Translations under genes and position numbers: made by a program
DNA from: CAZYWA01 sp964650975 [NCBI: uncultured bacterium]
Lineage (GTDB): Bacteria; JADJOY01
DNA length: 8,341 nucleotides
NCBI GenBank assembly: GCA_964650975.1
Contig: CAZYWA010000354.1
Location: 1-8,341 of the forward strand
Direction of reading: 5' to 3'
Part shown: piece after piece, positions 1 to 8,341 of the stretch
How positions within the stretch are numbered: position 1 is the first letter of the stretch
Layout of the letters: every line of letters begins with the position of its first letter
Notes under the pieces: generated by a model
The model's input: the letters and a program-made list of their open reading frames with translations, nothing else
What the model was told of the DNA's origin: nothing
Databases searched by the model: none

Positions 1-241
1 GCCCAGCCTCGCCAGCTGGGCGATCGGCGGCGAGCGCTATCTGCTGGTCTTCTGGCTCATCTTCCTGCTGGTGAACTGGGACGCGATCTTCGGCCGCATC
101 GTCTTCGACCGCTGGCTCGGCGACACTCCGAGCATGAAGCTCTTCCGGCTGGGCTGGATCCAGACATCGATCTGGGTCAGCGTCGTGGGGCGGCTGCTGC
201 TGGCGCTGGTGGTCGCGTGGCGGCTAGCCCGCACGTCTTGA
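1..241 (+). CDS. C-terminal end of an integral membrane protein (5' truncated by the window)
   Basis: An open frame enters from the left edge (codons start at base 2) and ends at TGA 239-241, giving the last 79 residues. The visible part has two strongly hydrophobic stretches. The first is around residues 14-31 (YLLVFWLIFLLVNWDAIFG) and the second around residues 57-73 (IWVSVVGRLLLALVVAW). A short polar loop with several charged residues lies between them, and the tail ends in basic residues (WRLARTS), as expected for a cytoplasmic C-terminus. I do not recognise the family and assign no function. The frame is supported by its hydrophobic pattern, the aromatic residues at the membrane edges and the absence of stops. 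The CBS gene follows on the same strand 83 bases later, so co-transcription is possible. Confidence 0.6.
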   Translation, partial: PSLASWAIGGERYLLVFWLIFLLVNWDAIFGRIVFDRWLGDTPSMKLFRLGWIQTSIWVSVVGRLLLALVVAWRLARTS

Positions 242-324
242 TCGCCCGTCGGGAGCGCGGTTCCGGCGTGGATCGTGCAGCGTGAAACGGTAACGACCTC
301 GGAGAGAAGGGACAGGAGACCGCG

Positions 325-762
325 ATGGAGCCCCTCGCAACGGTGATGAAGACCAGCTTGATCAGCGTCAAGCCCCTCGACACGATCCTCCACGCGCGCA
401 AGACCGCACAGGAGCACCGCGTGAACCAGCTGCTGGTGGTGCAGAAGGGGAAGCTGCTCGGGATCCTCACCGATCGCGATCTGCGCGACGCGTTCCCGTC
501 GGTCTTCGACGACGTCGTACACGACGCCACCGGCAAACGCTCCGCCGAGTGGAGCCCCGATCACGTCCGGGTGGAGTCCGTGATGACACGCGACGTGCGC
601 ACGCTGCCGCCCGATGCGAGCCTCGCGGACGCGGCGCGGTTGATGCGCAGCGCGCGCATCGGCGCGGTGCCGGTCGTCGACAAGGAAGGCCACGCGCTGG
701 GCATCGTCACGCGCACCGACGTGCTCGAAGCGTACGTCCGCCTCGACGAACGCCGTCGCTGA
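325..762 (+). CDS. Tandem CBS-domain protein (145 aa)
   Basis: This small soluble protein consists almost only of two CBS motifs. The first spans about residues 3-57 (ending GILTDRDLRDAF) and the second about 83-139 (starting VESVMTRD, ending GIVTRTDVLEAY). Paired CBS motifs form a Bateman module that usually binds an adenine nucleotide (AMP, ATP, SAM) and acts as an energy or redox gauge. No enzyme or membrane domain is attached, so it probably acts on a partner or as a stand-alone ligand sensor, like the hypoxia-induced Hrp1 type. The ATG at 325 is well supported: AGGAG at 314-318 lies six bases upstream, and the first CBS motif begins at once. It converges with the decayed DHOD-like gene, leaving only 23 bases between them. 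The ligand cannot be read from the sequence. Confidence 0.93.
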   Translation: MEPLATVMKTSLISVKPLDTILHARKTAQEHRVNQLLVVQKGKLLGILTDRDLRDAFPSVFDDVVHDATGKRSAEWSPDHVRVESVMTRDVRTLPPDASLADAARLMRSARIGAVPVVDKEGHALGIVTRTDVLEAYVRLDERRR

Positions 763-785
763 CCGGACGCGGCCGCGCCCGCGCT

Positions 786-1239
786 TCACTCGGGGAAGAC
801 CGGCGAGCGCTGCACCGCGCGCAGGTAGTGCCCGCGCTCGAACGCCTCGGGGCTCTCGCGAAAGGCGCCAGCTTCACGGCCAGCGGAATGCGGATCTCGG
901 CGCGCACCAAGCGCCACCTCGAGAAGCTCTCGCTCCACGTCCTCGCCGGGCCGGTCGAGGTCGGTCGGGATACCATAGAGGTTGAGCTCGATCGCGTCCG
1001 CGCCGGCCTCCTGCATGAGACGCGCGTACTCGGTCCACGCTCCACGTGCGTGCGTTCAGGCTCGCGATCACCGGAATCGCCACTGGCTGCTTCGCGAGGC
1101 GGACGTGCTCGAGGTAGCCCTCGGGCCTGATGGCGTCTTCCATGCGCTTCACCCGGTCGATGTCGTCGGACAGCGGCGGGGCCGACACCACGAGCGGGCT
1201 ACGCAGTGCGTGACCCAGATAGTCGGTGCTCAAATCCAT
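786..1239 (-). pseudogene. Decayed dihydroorotate dehydrogenase-like (FMN TIM-barrel) gene
   Basis: Pieces of one protein follow each other in three frames. Residues 1-36 (MDLSTDYLGHALRSPLVVSA...KRMEDA) match the start of the DHOD-like proteins often found beside PFOR. The sequence then jumps in frame near 1131 to PEGYLEHVRLAKQPVAIPVIASLN, skipping what I estimate as about 50 residues. A frame break near 1044 leads to GAWTEYARLMQEAGADAIELN. A second near 904 leads to VRAEIRIPLAVKLAPF. A third near 865 joins to the normal C-terminal end ESPEAFERGHYLRAVQ, with roughly 125 residues of the barrel missing. Only about 150 of some 330 expected residues remain, so no active enzyme can form. The start keeps a strong ribosome site (AGGAGG, 1246-1251, six bases before ATG). 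Missing lengths are estimated from memory of the family. Assembly error could explain single frame breaks, but less easily the two large losses. Confidence 0.85.
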
Positions 1240-1245
1240 TCAGTT

Positions 1246-1251
1246 CCTCCT
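1246..1251 (-). promoter_or_regulatory. Ribosome binding site of the DHOD-like gene
   Basis: AGGAGG on the minus strand lies six bases before the ATG at 1239-1237, an ideal Shine-Dalgarno site. It directly abuts the stem of repeat unit 1 (1252-1273), so the hairpin sits at the edge of the translation start region of this now broken gene. Confidence 0.7.
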
Positions 1252-1281
1252 CGCGCGCGAGGGACCGCGCGCGCTCCAAAC
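1252..1281 (-). repeat. REP-like hairpin repeat, unit 1
   Basis: Read on the minus strand, GTTTGGAG (1281-1274) is followed by stem CGCGCGCG (1273-1266), loop GTCCCT (1265-1260) and the matching arm CGCGCGCG (1259-1252), all perfectly paired. It is one of four units in the window with the same box and loop but a variable stem. It lies between nifJ and the DHOD-like gene and points towards the latter. Confidence 0.75.
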
Positions 1282-1298
1282 GGCGTCCCCTCGAGCCC

Positions 1299-1328
1299 GT
1301 TTGGAGGGCCACCGGTCCCTCGGTGGCC
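1299..1328 (+). repeat. REP-like hairpin repeat, unit 2
   Basis: On the plus strand, GTTTGGAG (1299-1306) is followed by stem GGCCACCG (1307-1314), loop GTCCCT (1315-1320) and arm CGGTGGCC (1321-1328), a perfect 8 bp stem. With unit 1 it makes a head-to-head pair whose GGAG boxes face each other. Because the pair is inverted it can also fold as one larger nested palindrome: 1274-1283 with 1297-1306, and 1258-1266 with 1314-1322. Confidence 0.75.
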
Positions 1329-1346
1329 AGCCGACCAATGGATACA

Positions 1347-1365
1347 GGCCCAGATTTCCTGGGCC
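1347..1365 (-). terminator. Hairpin downstream of nifJ, possible terminator
   Basis: A perfect 7 bp stem (GGCCCAG / CTGGGCC) with a five-base loop lies 34 bases past the nifJ stop codon. No T-run follows in the direction of transcription, so intrinsic termination is doubtful. It could instead be a transcript-stabilising 3' hairpin. Confidence 0.3.
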
Positions 1366-1399
1366 CCCGAGTGTCCTCTCAGCAGGTTTTTCGCCTGGC

Positions 1400-4994
<3,595 letters not shown>

Positions 4995-5006
4995 GAGACG
5001 TGCATG

Positions 5007-5022
5007 TGCAACCGATACGCCA
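5007..5022 (-). promoter_or_regulatory. Sigma-54-like -24/-12 match just upstream of nifJ
   Basis: TGGCGTATCGGTTGCA on the minus strand keeps the TGGC and TTGCA blocks with the required ten bases between GG and GC. It matches four of seven positions in the -24 half and all five in the -12 half. Predicted transcription would begin near 4996, only two bases before the ATG at 4994, which would make the mRNA almost leaderless. That fits the missing Shine-Dalgarno site but is unusual. I saw no NifA-type TGT-N10-ACA site upstream. Confidence 0.3.
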
Positions 5023-5038
5023 CACCGCCAAGCACGCT

Positions 5039-5064
5039 GAAACCGCGGTGTTTTGCGCGGTTTC
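5039..5064. promoter_or_regulatory. 9 bp inverted repeat upstream of nifJ (possible operator)
   Basis: GAAACCGCG (5039-5047) and CGCGGTTTC (5056-5064) are perfect inverted arms separated by eight bases. The site lies 45-70 bases before the nifJ start, where a dimeric regulator could bind. No matching regulator motif is recognised. Confidence 0.35.
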
Positions 5065-5078
5065 GGGAGAGCAGGTCA

Positions 5079-5105
5079 CGATCCGGTAGCAGCCGGACCG
5101 GATCG
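5079..5105. promoter_or_regulatory. Second 9 bp inverted repeat upstream of nifJ
   Basis: CGATCCGGT (5079-5087) and ACCGGATCG (5097-5105) are perfect inverted arms with a nine-base spacer. It lies 15 bases from the previous inverted repeat and differs in sequence. It could be a regulator site or a leader hairpin. In GC-rich DNA some such repeats arise by chance. Confidence 0.25.
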
Positions 5106-5200
5106 ATCGCCCGTGCGTGGCGATCCGAGGACGAGTCTCAGAAGGTGTGGACAAAATCGGATCATTGCCCGCAGCACGTCCTCCGAACCGATCCTTTGCT

Positions 5201-5228
5201 GTTTGGAGGGACGCGGTCCCTCGCGTCC
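5201..5228 (+). repeat. REP-like hairpin repeat, unit 3
   Basis: GTTTGGAG (5201-5208) is followed by stem GGACGCG (5209-5215), loop GTCCCT (5216-5221) and arm CGCGTCC (5222-5228). This has the same box and loop as units 1 and 2 with a different, still perfectly paired stem. It lies in the 372-base gap between the kinase-fusion gene and nifJ, well upstream of nifJ. Confidence 0.75.
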
Positions 5229-5258
5229 GAAGCCGTCTGAACCAAGATGGACGCCTGC

Positions 5259-5285
5259 GGCTGCGAGGGACCGCAGCCCTCCCAC
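5259..5285 (-). repeat. REP-like hairpin repeat, unit 4
   Basis: On the minus strand, GTGGGAG (5285-5279) is followed by stem GGCTGCG (5278-5272), loop GTCCCT (5271-5266) and arm CGCAGCC (5265-5259). The box keeps GGAG but differs from the others at two upstream bases. Units 3 and 4 face each other hairpin to hairpin. Bases 5205-5224 match the reverse complement of 5263-5282 at 18 of 20 positions, so the pair can also form one long stem. Confidence 0.7.
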
Positions 5286-5366
5286 GACCAGGCGCAAGAT
5301 GCTCGAGCGGTTTCCCGCCGTGCACGCCGCTGACCCAACCGGCTGAGCCCGACCCCCCGCGGCGGC

Positions 5367-6911
5367 TCAGAGCAGCGATTCGACCACGCGCAGCGCCGCG
5401 CGCTCGGGACTCACCAGCGGGGTCAGCCTGACCAGCCGGTCCGCGGGAATCTCGTCCGGACTCTCGAAGCGCTGCTTGGCCGCCCGGTACACCTCGATCC
5501 CGGCATCCGAGACCTCGCGCGGATCCAGCGCGCGCCGCTCCAGGCGCTCGCTCACGGTGGCGTCGTCGGCTTGCAGGAACACCACGCGCAGCGGAACGCC
5601 GGCCGACTCGGCAAGGGCCGCGAACCTCGCGCGCCACTCGGCCAGTGGAAACGTGGCGTCGACGACCGCCGAGCGGCCCTGCACGAGGCGCGAGCGCGCT
5701 TCGTCGAGGAGCGCGTCGTACGTCTTGAGCGTCCACTCGCGCGTGTACGGGCCGCCGTCGGTCGAGCCCTCCCAGTGCTCGTTCGGCTGCATGCCGGCCA
5801 GGCGCTTCCGAACCGAGTCGCTGGCCAGCACCGCGGCGCCCGTCGACGCCGCGATCGCGCGCGCCACCGTCGACTTGCCGGTGCCCGGCAGACCGCAGGT
5901 GACGATCAGCGCGGTCGGCGCCACGCGGCCGGCCGCGAGCGACAGGTAGCGCACGCTCTCGGCCTCGGCGCTCGCCACCTGCTTAGGCTCCGCGGCCAGG
6001 CCGGCGGCGCGCATCGCGGCCACCTTGGAGCGCACCAGCGCCCGGTGCACCTCGTAGAACGGCAGCAGCTCCTCGAGCCGCGGATCGTCGGCGGCGAGCG
6101 CGTAACGATGAGCGAAGTAGCCGCCGAATCCGGGAAATCCGCGGGCGCGGAGATCCATCGCCAGGAACGCGACGTCGGCGGCGACGTCGCCGCAGCGAAA
6201 CGCCGGCTGGAACTCGATGCAGTCGTACGCGATCACCCGTTGCGGCAGGAAGCACACGTTTCCCGCGTGCAGATCGCCGTGCCCGTCGCGAATCCGACGG
6301 CGCGCCACGCGCTCGGCGAAGAGCGCCCGGCGATCGCCGAGGAAGGTCTCCAGCCAGACGCGCAAGCGTCCCACCGCCGGCGATTCGAGCTGCTCGCCGC
6401 ACTCGTCGAGATTCCCCAGCACCGCCGCCGCGATCGCCGCGGGCTGGCCGTGCTCGTCGACACCAGGCCCGGTCGCGGCGCGCGCATGGAACGCCGCGAG
6501 CGTCTCCGCCAGGCGATCGAGCGGCTCGTTCGAGATCTCACCGCGCGCCAGCAACCGGTCCATCATGCAGCGTTCGGGGAGCCGCTCCATCTCGACCGCG
6601 TGCTCCACGATCTCGCCGTGTCCCTCGAAGCACACCCGCCCCGAGGGCGTGCACGTGATCGGCACCACGCGCCGGTAGACGCGCGGAGCCAGCCGCTCGT
6701 TGAGCCGGACCTCCTCCTCGCAGAAGAAGCGCCGGCGCTCGGCCGTCGAGTAGTCGAGGAACGCGAGCGCGAGCGGCTTCTTGACCTTGTAGGCGCGGTC
6801 GCCGGCGAGGAACACCCACGAGATGTGGGTCTCGCGAAGCTCCACCGAGCTGACCGCGAACGAGTACGCGCCGGGCGACGCGAGCTCGCGGCGAAAATCC
6901 GGGGGGTGCAC
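5367..6911 (-). CDS. Aminoglycoside-phosphotransferase-like / P-loop kinase fusion protein (514 aa)
   Basis: Two kinase-type domains are joined. Residues 1-310 form an APH/choline-kinase-like fold, with the conserved opening SWVFLAGDRAYKVKKP (Lys44/45 as ATP-lysine candidates), the catalytic loop HGDLHAGN (211-218) and a metal-binding aspartate in AYDCIEF (Asp230). Residues 333-514 form an AAA_33/zeta-toxin-like P-loop kinase, with Walker A GLPGTGKST (340-348), VVDAT (Asp418) and an arginine-rich lid (SERLERRALDPRE). This fusion is widespread in bacteria, often near universal stress genes, but its substrate is unknown to me. The resistance-type name reflects the fold, not a shown function. 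Translation starts at GTG 6911-6909. There is no clear ribosome site, but the N-terminus aligns with the family. It lies 58 bases after the USP gene on the same strand, probably in one operon. Confidence 0.9.
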   Translation of the reverse strand: MHPPDFRRELASPGAYSFAVSSVELRETHISWVFLAGDRAYKVKKPLALAFLDYSTAERRRFFCEEEVRLNERLAPRVYRRVVPITCTPSGRVCFEGHGEIVEHAVEMERLPERCMMDRLLARGEISNEPLDRLAETLAAFHARAATGPGVDEHGQPAAIAAAVLGNLDECGEQLESPAVGRLRVWLETFLGDRRALFAERVARRRIRDGHGDLHAGNVCFLPQRVIAYDCIEFQPAFRCGDVAADVAFLAMDLRARGFPGFGGYFAHRYALAADDPRLEELLPFYEVHRALVRSKVAAMRAAGLAAEPKQVASAEAESVRYLSLAAGRVAPTALIVTCGLPGTGKSTVARAIAASTGAAVLASDSVRKRLAGMQPNEHWEGSTDGGPYTREWTLKTYDALLDEARSRLVQGRSAVVDATFPLAEWRARFAALAESAGVPLRVVFLQADDATVSERLERRALDPREVSDAGIEVYRAAKQRFESPDEIPADRLVRLTPLVSPERAALRVVESLL

Positions 6912-6969
6912 CGGCGTCCCGAGGCGCGGCCCGGCTCGTGCGCGGGCCGGCGCGTTGCGTCGATTCGAG

Positions 6970-7428
6970 CTACTTCGCGGCCCGCGGCCGCACGGTGAGC
7001 ACCGGACAGGGCGCCCGCCGCATCACCTTCTCCGCCACGCTTCCCATGAGCAAGTGCGAGACACCGCCCCGTCCGTGCGTGCCCATGACGATCAGGTCGT
7101 AGGCTCCGCTCTCCGCGAGCGCCGCGATCTCCAGATCGGGAACACCCGTGAGCACGCGGCGGTCGGACGGAATCGAGGCGGGCACCTTCTCCTTCACGTA
7201 CGACTCGAGGTGCGCGGTGGTCTCCTTCACGATCGCCTGCTCCACCTCCAAGCGGTCGTACACCCACGCCTCGTAGGGCCCGAACTGCTCCGGCACGTGC
7301 ACCACGTGCACCGCCGTCACGCTGGCTCCCACCTGCGACGCGAGCGCCACCAGCACGTCGAGAGCGGCGTCGGAGCAATCGCTGAAGTCGGTCGGGAACA
7401 GGATCTTGCGGATCTGAAAGCCGGTCAT
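6970..7428 (-). CDS. Universal stress protein, ATP-binding type (152 aa)
   Basis: This is a single UspA domain of normal length. The N-terminal strand IRKILFPTDFSDCSDAAL carries the conserved aspartate (Asp14). Near the end YDLIVMGTHGRGG continues to LLMGSVAEKVMRRAPCPVL, giving the nucleotide motif G-x2-G-x9-G-S at 116, 119, 129 and 130, so it should bind ATP. Such proteins act as cytoplasmic dimers in stress survival, including oxygen limitation. I chose the ATG at 7428-7426 and not the in-frame ATG nine codons upstream (7455). AAGGAGG lies five bases before the inner ATG and would be coding if the outer one were used, and the domain starts right after it. It is the first gene of a probable operon with the kinase fusion and is divergent from the PAS sensor gene. 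Confidence 0.95.
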   Translation of the reverse strand: MTGFQIRKILFPTDFSDCSDAALDVLVALASQVGASVTAVHVVHVPEQFGPYEAWVYDRLEVEQAIVKETTAHLESYVKEKVPASIPSDRRVLTGVPDLEIAALAESGAYDLIVMGTHGRGGVSHLLMGSVAEKVMRRAPCPVLTVRPRAAK

Positions 7429-7709
7429 CGCACCCTCCTTGGTGAGCCGCGCCATCGCCGGCGCACGGCGTCGTCACGAGCAATCGATCCCCAAGTCTCG
7501 TGCCAGGCGGCGGATGGATGGTGCGCGCGTGCCATCCGTCGCAAAACCAAACGGTTACCAGAGCAGCACCGCGGCACGGGCCGGGATCTCGTCACCTCAC
7601 GGTAACCCATGCGGCGTCGCCGTCACCCCGCGGCCATCGGGCGGTGCAGTTGCCGCCGCCCTGCCGAGGAATCAGATTCGCCACCGCGAGCGGACGGGGC
7701 CCGACGTTC
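7429..7709. promoter_or_regulatory. 281-base divergent intergenic region between USP and PAS-sensor genes
   Basis: Both genes start outward from here, so it must hold their promoters, although no clear -10/-35 boxes are visible. It contains an inverted repeat CGGATGG (7511-7517) / CCATCCG (7532-7538), with an alternative register GGATGG (7516-7521) / CCATCC (7532-7537), about 85-110 bases before the USP start. It also has two heptamers in inverted orientation, GGTTACC (7553-7559) and GGTAACC (7601-7607), 41 bases apart. Either could be a regulator site. No regulator is identified. Confidence 0.5.
7434..7440 (-). promoter_or_regulatory. Ribosome binding site deciding the USP start
   Basis: AAGGAGG on the minus strand is five bases from the ATG at 7428-7426. 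It places the start at that codon and not at the in-frame ATG at 7455. Confidence 0.85.
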
Positions 7710-8341
7710 ATGAGCGATGCTCAATCTCCACCGCAGCCGGGCAACCTGGCCGGGATTCCGGAGAGCGCTCTCCTCGAGCTGATCGGGCTGCCACCCGGCA
7801 CGGCACCGGATATCTGCGATGCCGTGCTGCACTCGATCCGCCAGTACTGCCTGGTGCTCGATTCCTCGTGCCGGGTGAGATTCGTCAACCACCGCCTGGC
7901 GGAGCTTCTCGGTGGGCCGCCGGGGGCCCTGCTCGGCATCGACTGGATCGACACGCACGTGCCGGCTCCCGAACGAGTGAAGGCACGGGCCAGGTTCACG
8001 AGTCTCGTCACCGACGGCCAACCGCAGCACCATCAAGCGGCGCTCGCCCCCTGGTTCGGCGAGACCCACTACATCGAATGGGACAACGCCGTGCTGCGCG
8101 ACTCGCGCGGCGCGGTCCAGGCGATCGTGTCGTTCGGGCAGGACGTCACCGAGCTGGTCTCCAGCATGGCCTCGCTCAGGGAAGAAGCCGCGCGGCACCA
8201 GGACATGCTCGATCACGCCGTGGATCCGATCATCACCATCGACCAGCACGGTCTGGTGCACGGCTTCAACCGTGCCGCGGAGCGGGTCTTCGGCTGGGAG
8301 GCCCGGGACGTGGTGGGCCGCAACGTGTCGATGCTGATGCC
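7710..8341 (+). CDS. PAS-domain sensor protein, N-terminal part (runs off the window)
   Basis: An open frame from ATG 7710 gives 210 complete codons with no stop before the edge. Residues 35-150 form a first PAS domain ending in a PAC-like segment (YIEWDNAVLRDSRG...SFGQDVTEL). A short helical linker (SSMASLREEAARHQDML) leads to a second PAS domain (DPIITIDQHGLVHGFNRAAE...VFGW...VVGRNVSMLM). This closely follows the FixL oxygen-sensor pattern. In FixL the haem histidine lies a few residues past the MLMP motif, so it falls outside the window and haem binding cannot be judged. No signal peptide or membrane segment is seen. The output is probably a histidine kinase or diguanylate cyclase, which is not visible here. 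The start is moderately sure: only a weak GGGG stretch precedes it, and a GTG at 7644 is in frame. Confidence 0.88.
   Translation, partial: MSDAQSPPQPGNLAGIPESALLELIGLPPGTAPDICDAVLHSIRQYCLVLDSSCRVRFVNHRLAELLGGPPGALLGIDWIDTHVPAPERVKARARFTSLVTDGQPQHHQAALAPWFGETHYIEWDNAVLRDSRGAVQAIVSFGQDVTELVSSMASLREEAARHQDMLDHAVDPIITIDQHGLVHGFNRAAERVFGWEARDVVGRNVSMLM

Larger units (their letters stand above)
4995..5366. other. 372-base intergenic region between the kinase-fusion gene and nifJ
   Basis: No credible gene is seen here. Moving away from nifJ it holds the sigma-54-like match, two 9 bp inverted repeats, about 95 bases with no clear signal (5106-5200), repeat units 3 and 4, and a weak 7 bp inverted repeat (CTGAGCC 5343-5349 with GGCTCAG 5364-5370) that overlaps the kinase-fusion stop codon. 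The length and content suggest nifJ has its own promoter instead of simple read-through from the kinase gene. Confidence 0.6.

Noticed and set aside
37-789. A 250-codon minus-strand frame opposite the membrane and CBS genes
   Set aside because: It lies wholly antisense to two credible plus-strand genes, has no ribosome site and shows no family signature.
5343-5370. Intrinsic terminator at the end of the kinase-fusion gene
   Set aside because: The 7 bp inverted repeat overlaps the stop codon, has a 14-base loop and no T-run, so it is too weak to call.
5571-6998. A 475-codon open frame on the plus strand opposite the kinase fusion
   Set aside because: It is antisense to a well-supported gene, has a composition typical of shadow frames (His/Arg/Ala-rich) and contains no motif.
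7623-8261. A 212-codon minus-strand frame opposite the PAS sensor
   Set aside because: The plus strand carries clear PAS motifs with good codon structure, so the antisense frame is a shadow.

Overview
The window is GC-rich and reads as a bacterial chromosome segment. Strong Shine-Dalgarno sites precede two of the genes. The gene set is anaerobic or redox-related: pyruvate:ferredoxin oxidoreductase (PFOR), a universal stress protein, CBS-domain protein, kinase fusion and PAS sensor. This would suit a facultative or anaerobic soil, sediment or groundwater proteobacterium, Myxococcota/Desulfobacterota or a related phylum. The taxon cannot be fixed from the sequence alone.

Layout. The left edge holds the 3' end of a membrane-protein gene (+, 1-241) and then a tandem-CBS gene (+, 325-762). 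Four loci on the minus strand follow. In transcription order they are a universal stress protein (7428-6970), a phosphotransferase/P-loop kinase fusion (6911-5367), a full-length nifJ-type PFOR (4994-1400) and a heavily decayed dihydroorotate dehydrogenase-like gene (1239-786) that ends tail-to-tail with the CBS gene. At the right edge a divergent PAS sensor gene (+, 7710 onward) runs off the window. Its second PAS domain resembles FixL.

How the genes may work together. PFOR makes acetyl-CoA and reduced ferredoxin under low oxygen. USP, CBS and kinase-fusion proteins often occur together in hypoxia or energy-stress gene sets, and a FixL-like sensor beside them would be a natural controller. 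That link is inference. PFOR carries one frame break near 1811-1815, which moves its last ~137 codons, including the fourth ligand of one Fe-S cluster, into another frame. The downstream DHOD-like gene has lost about half its length and has three frame breaks. The locus therefore looks partly decayed, or the assembly has indel errors here.

The most interesting non-coding signal is a small family of hairpin repeats. There are four copies in two inverted pairs, one on each side of nifJ (1252-1328 and 5201-5285). Each has a GGAG box (three with GTTTGGAG), a 7-8 bp stem whose sequence differs between most copies but keeps perfect pairing, and an invariant GTCCCT loop. The design matches REP/BIME elements.
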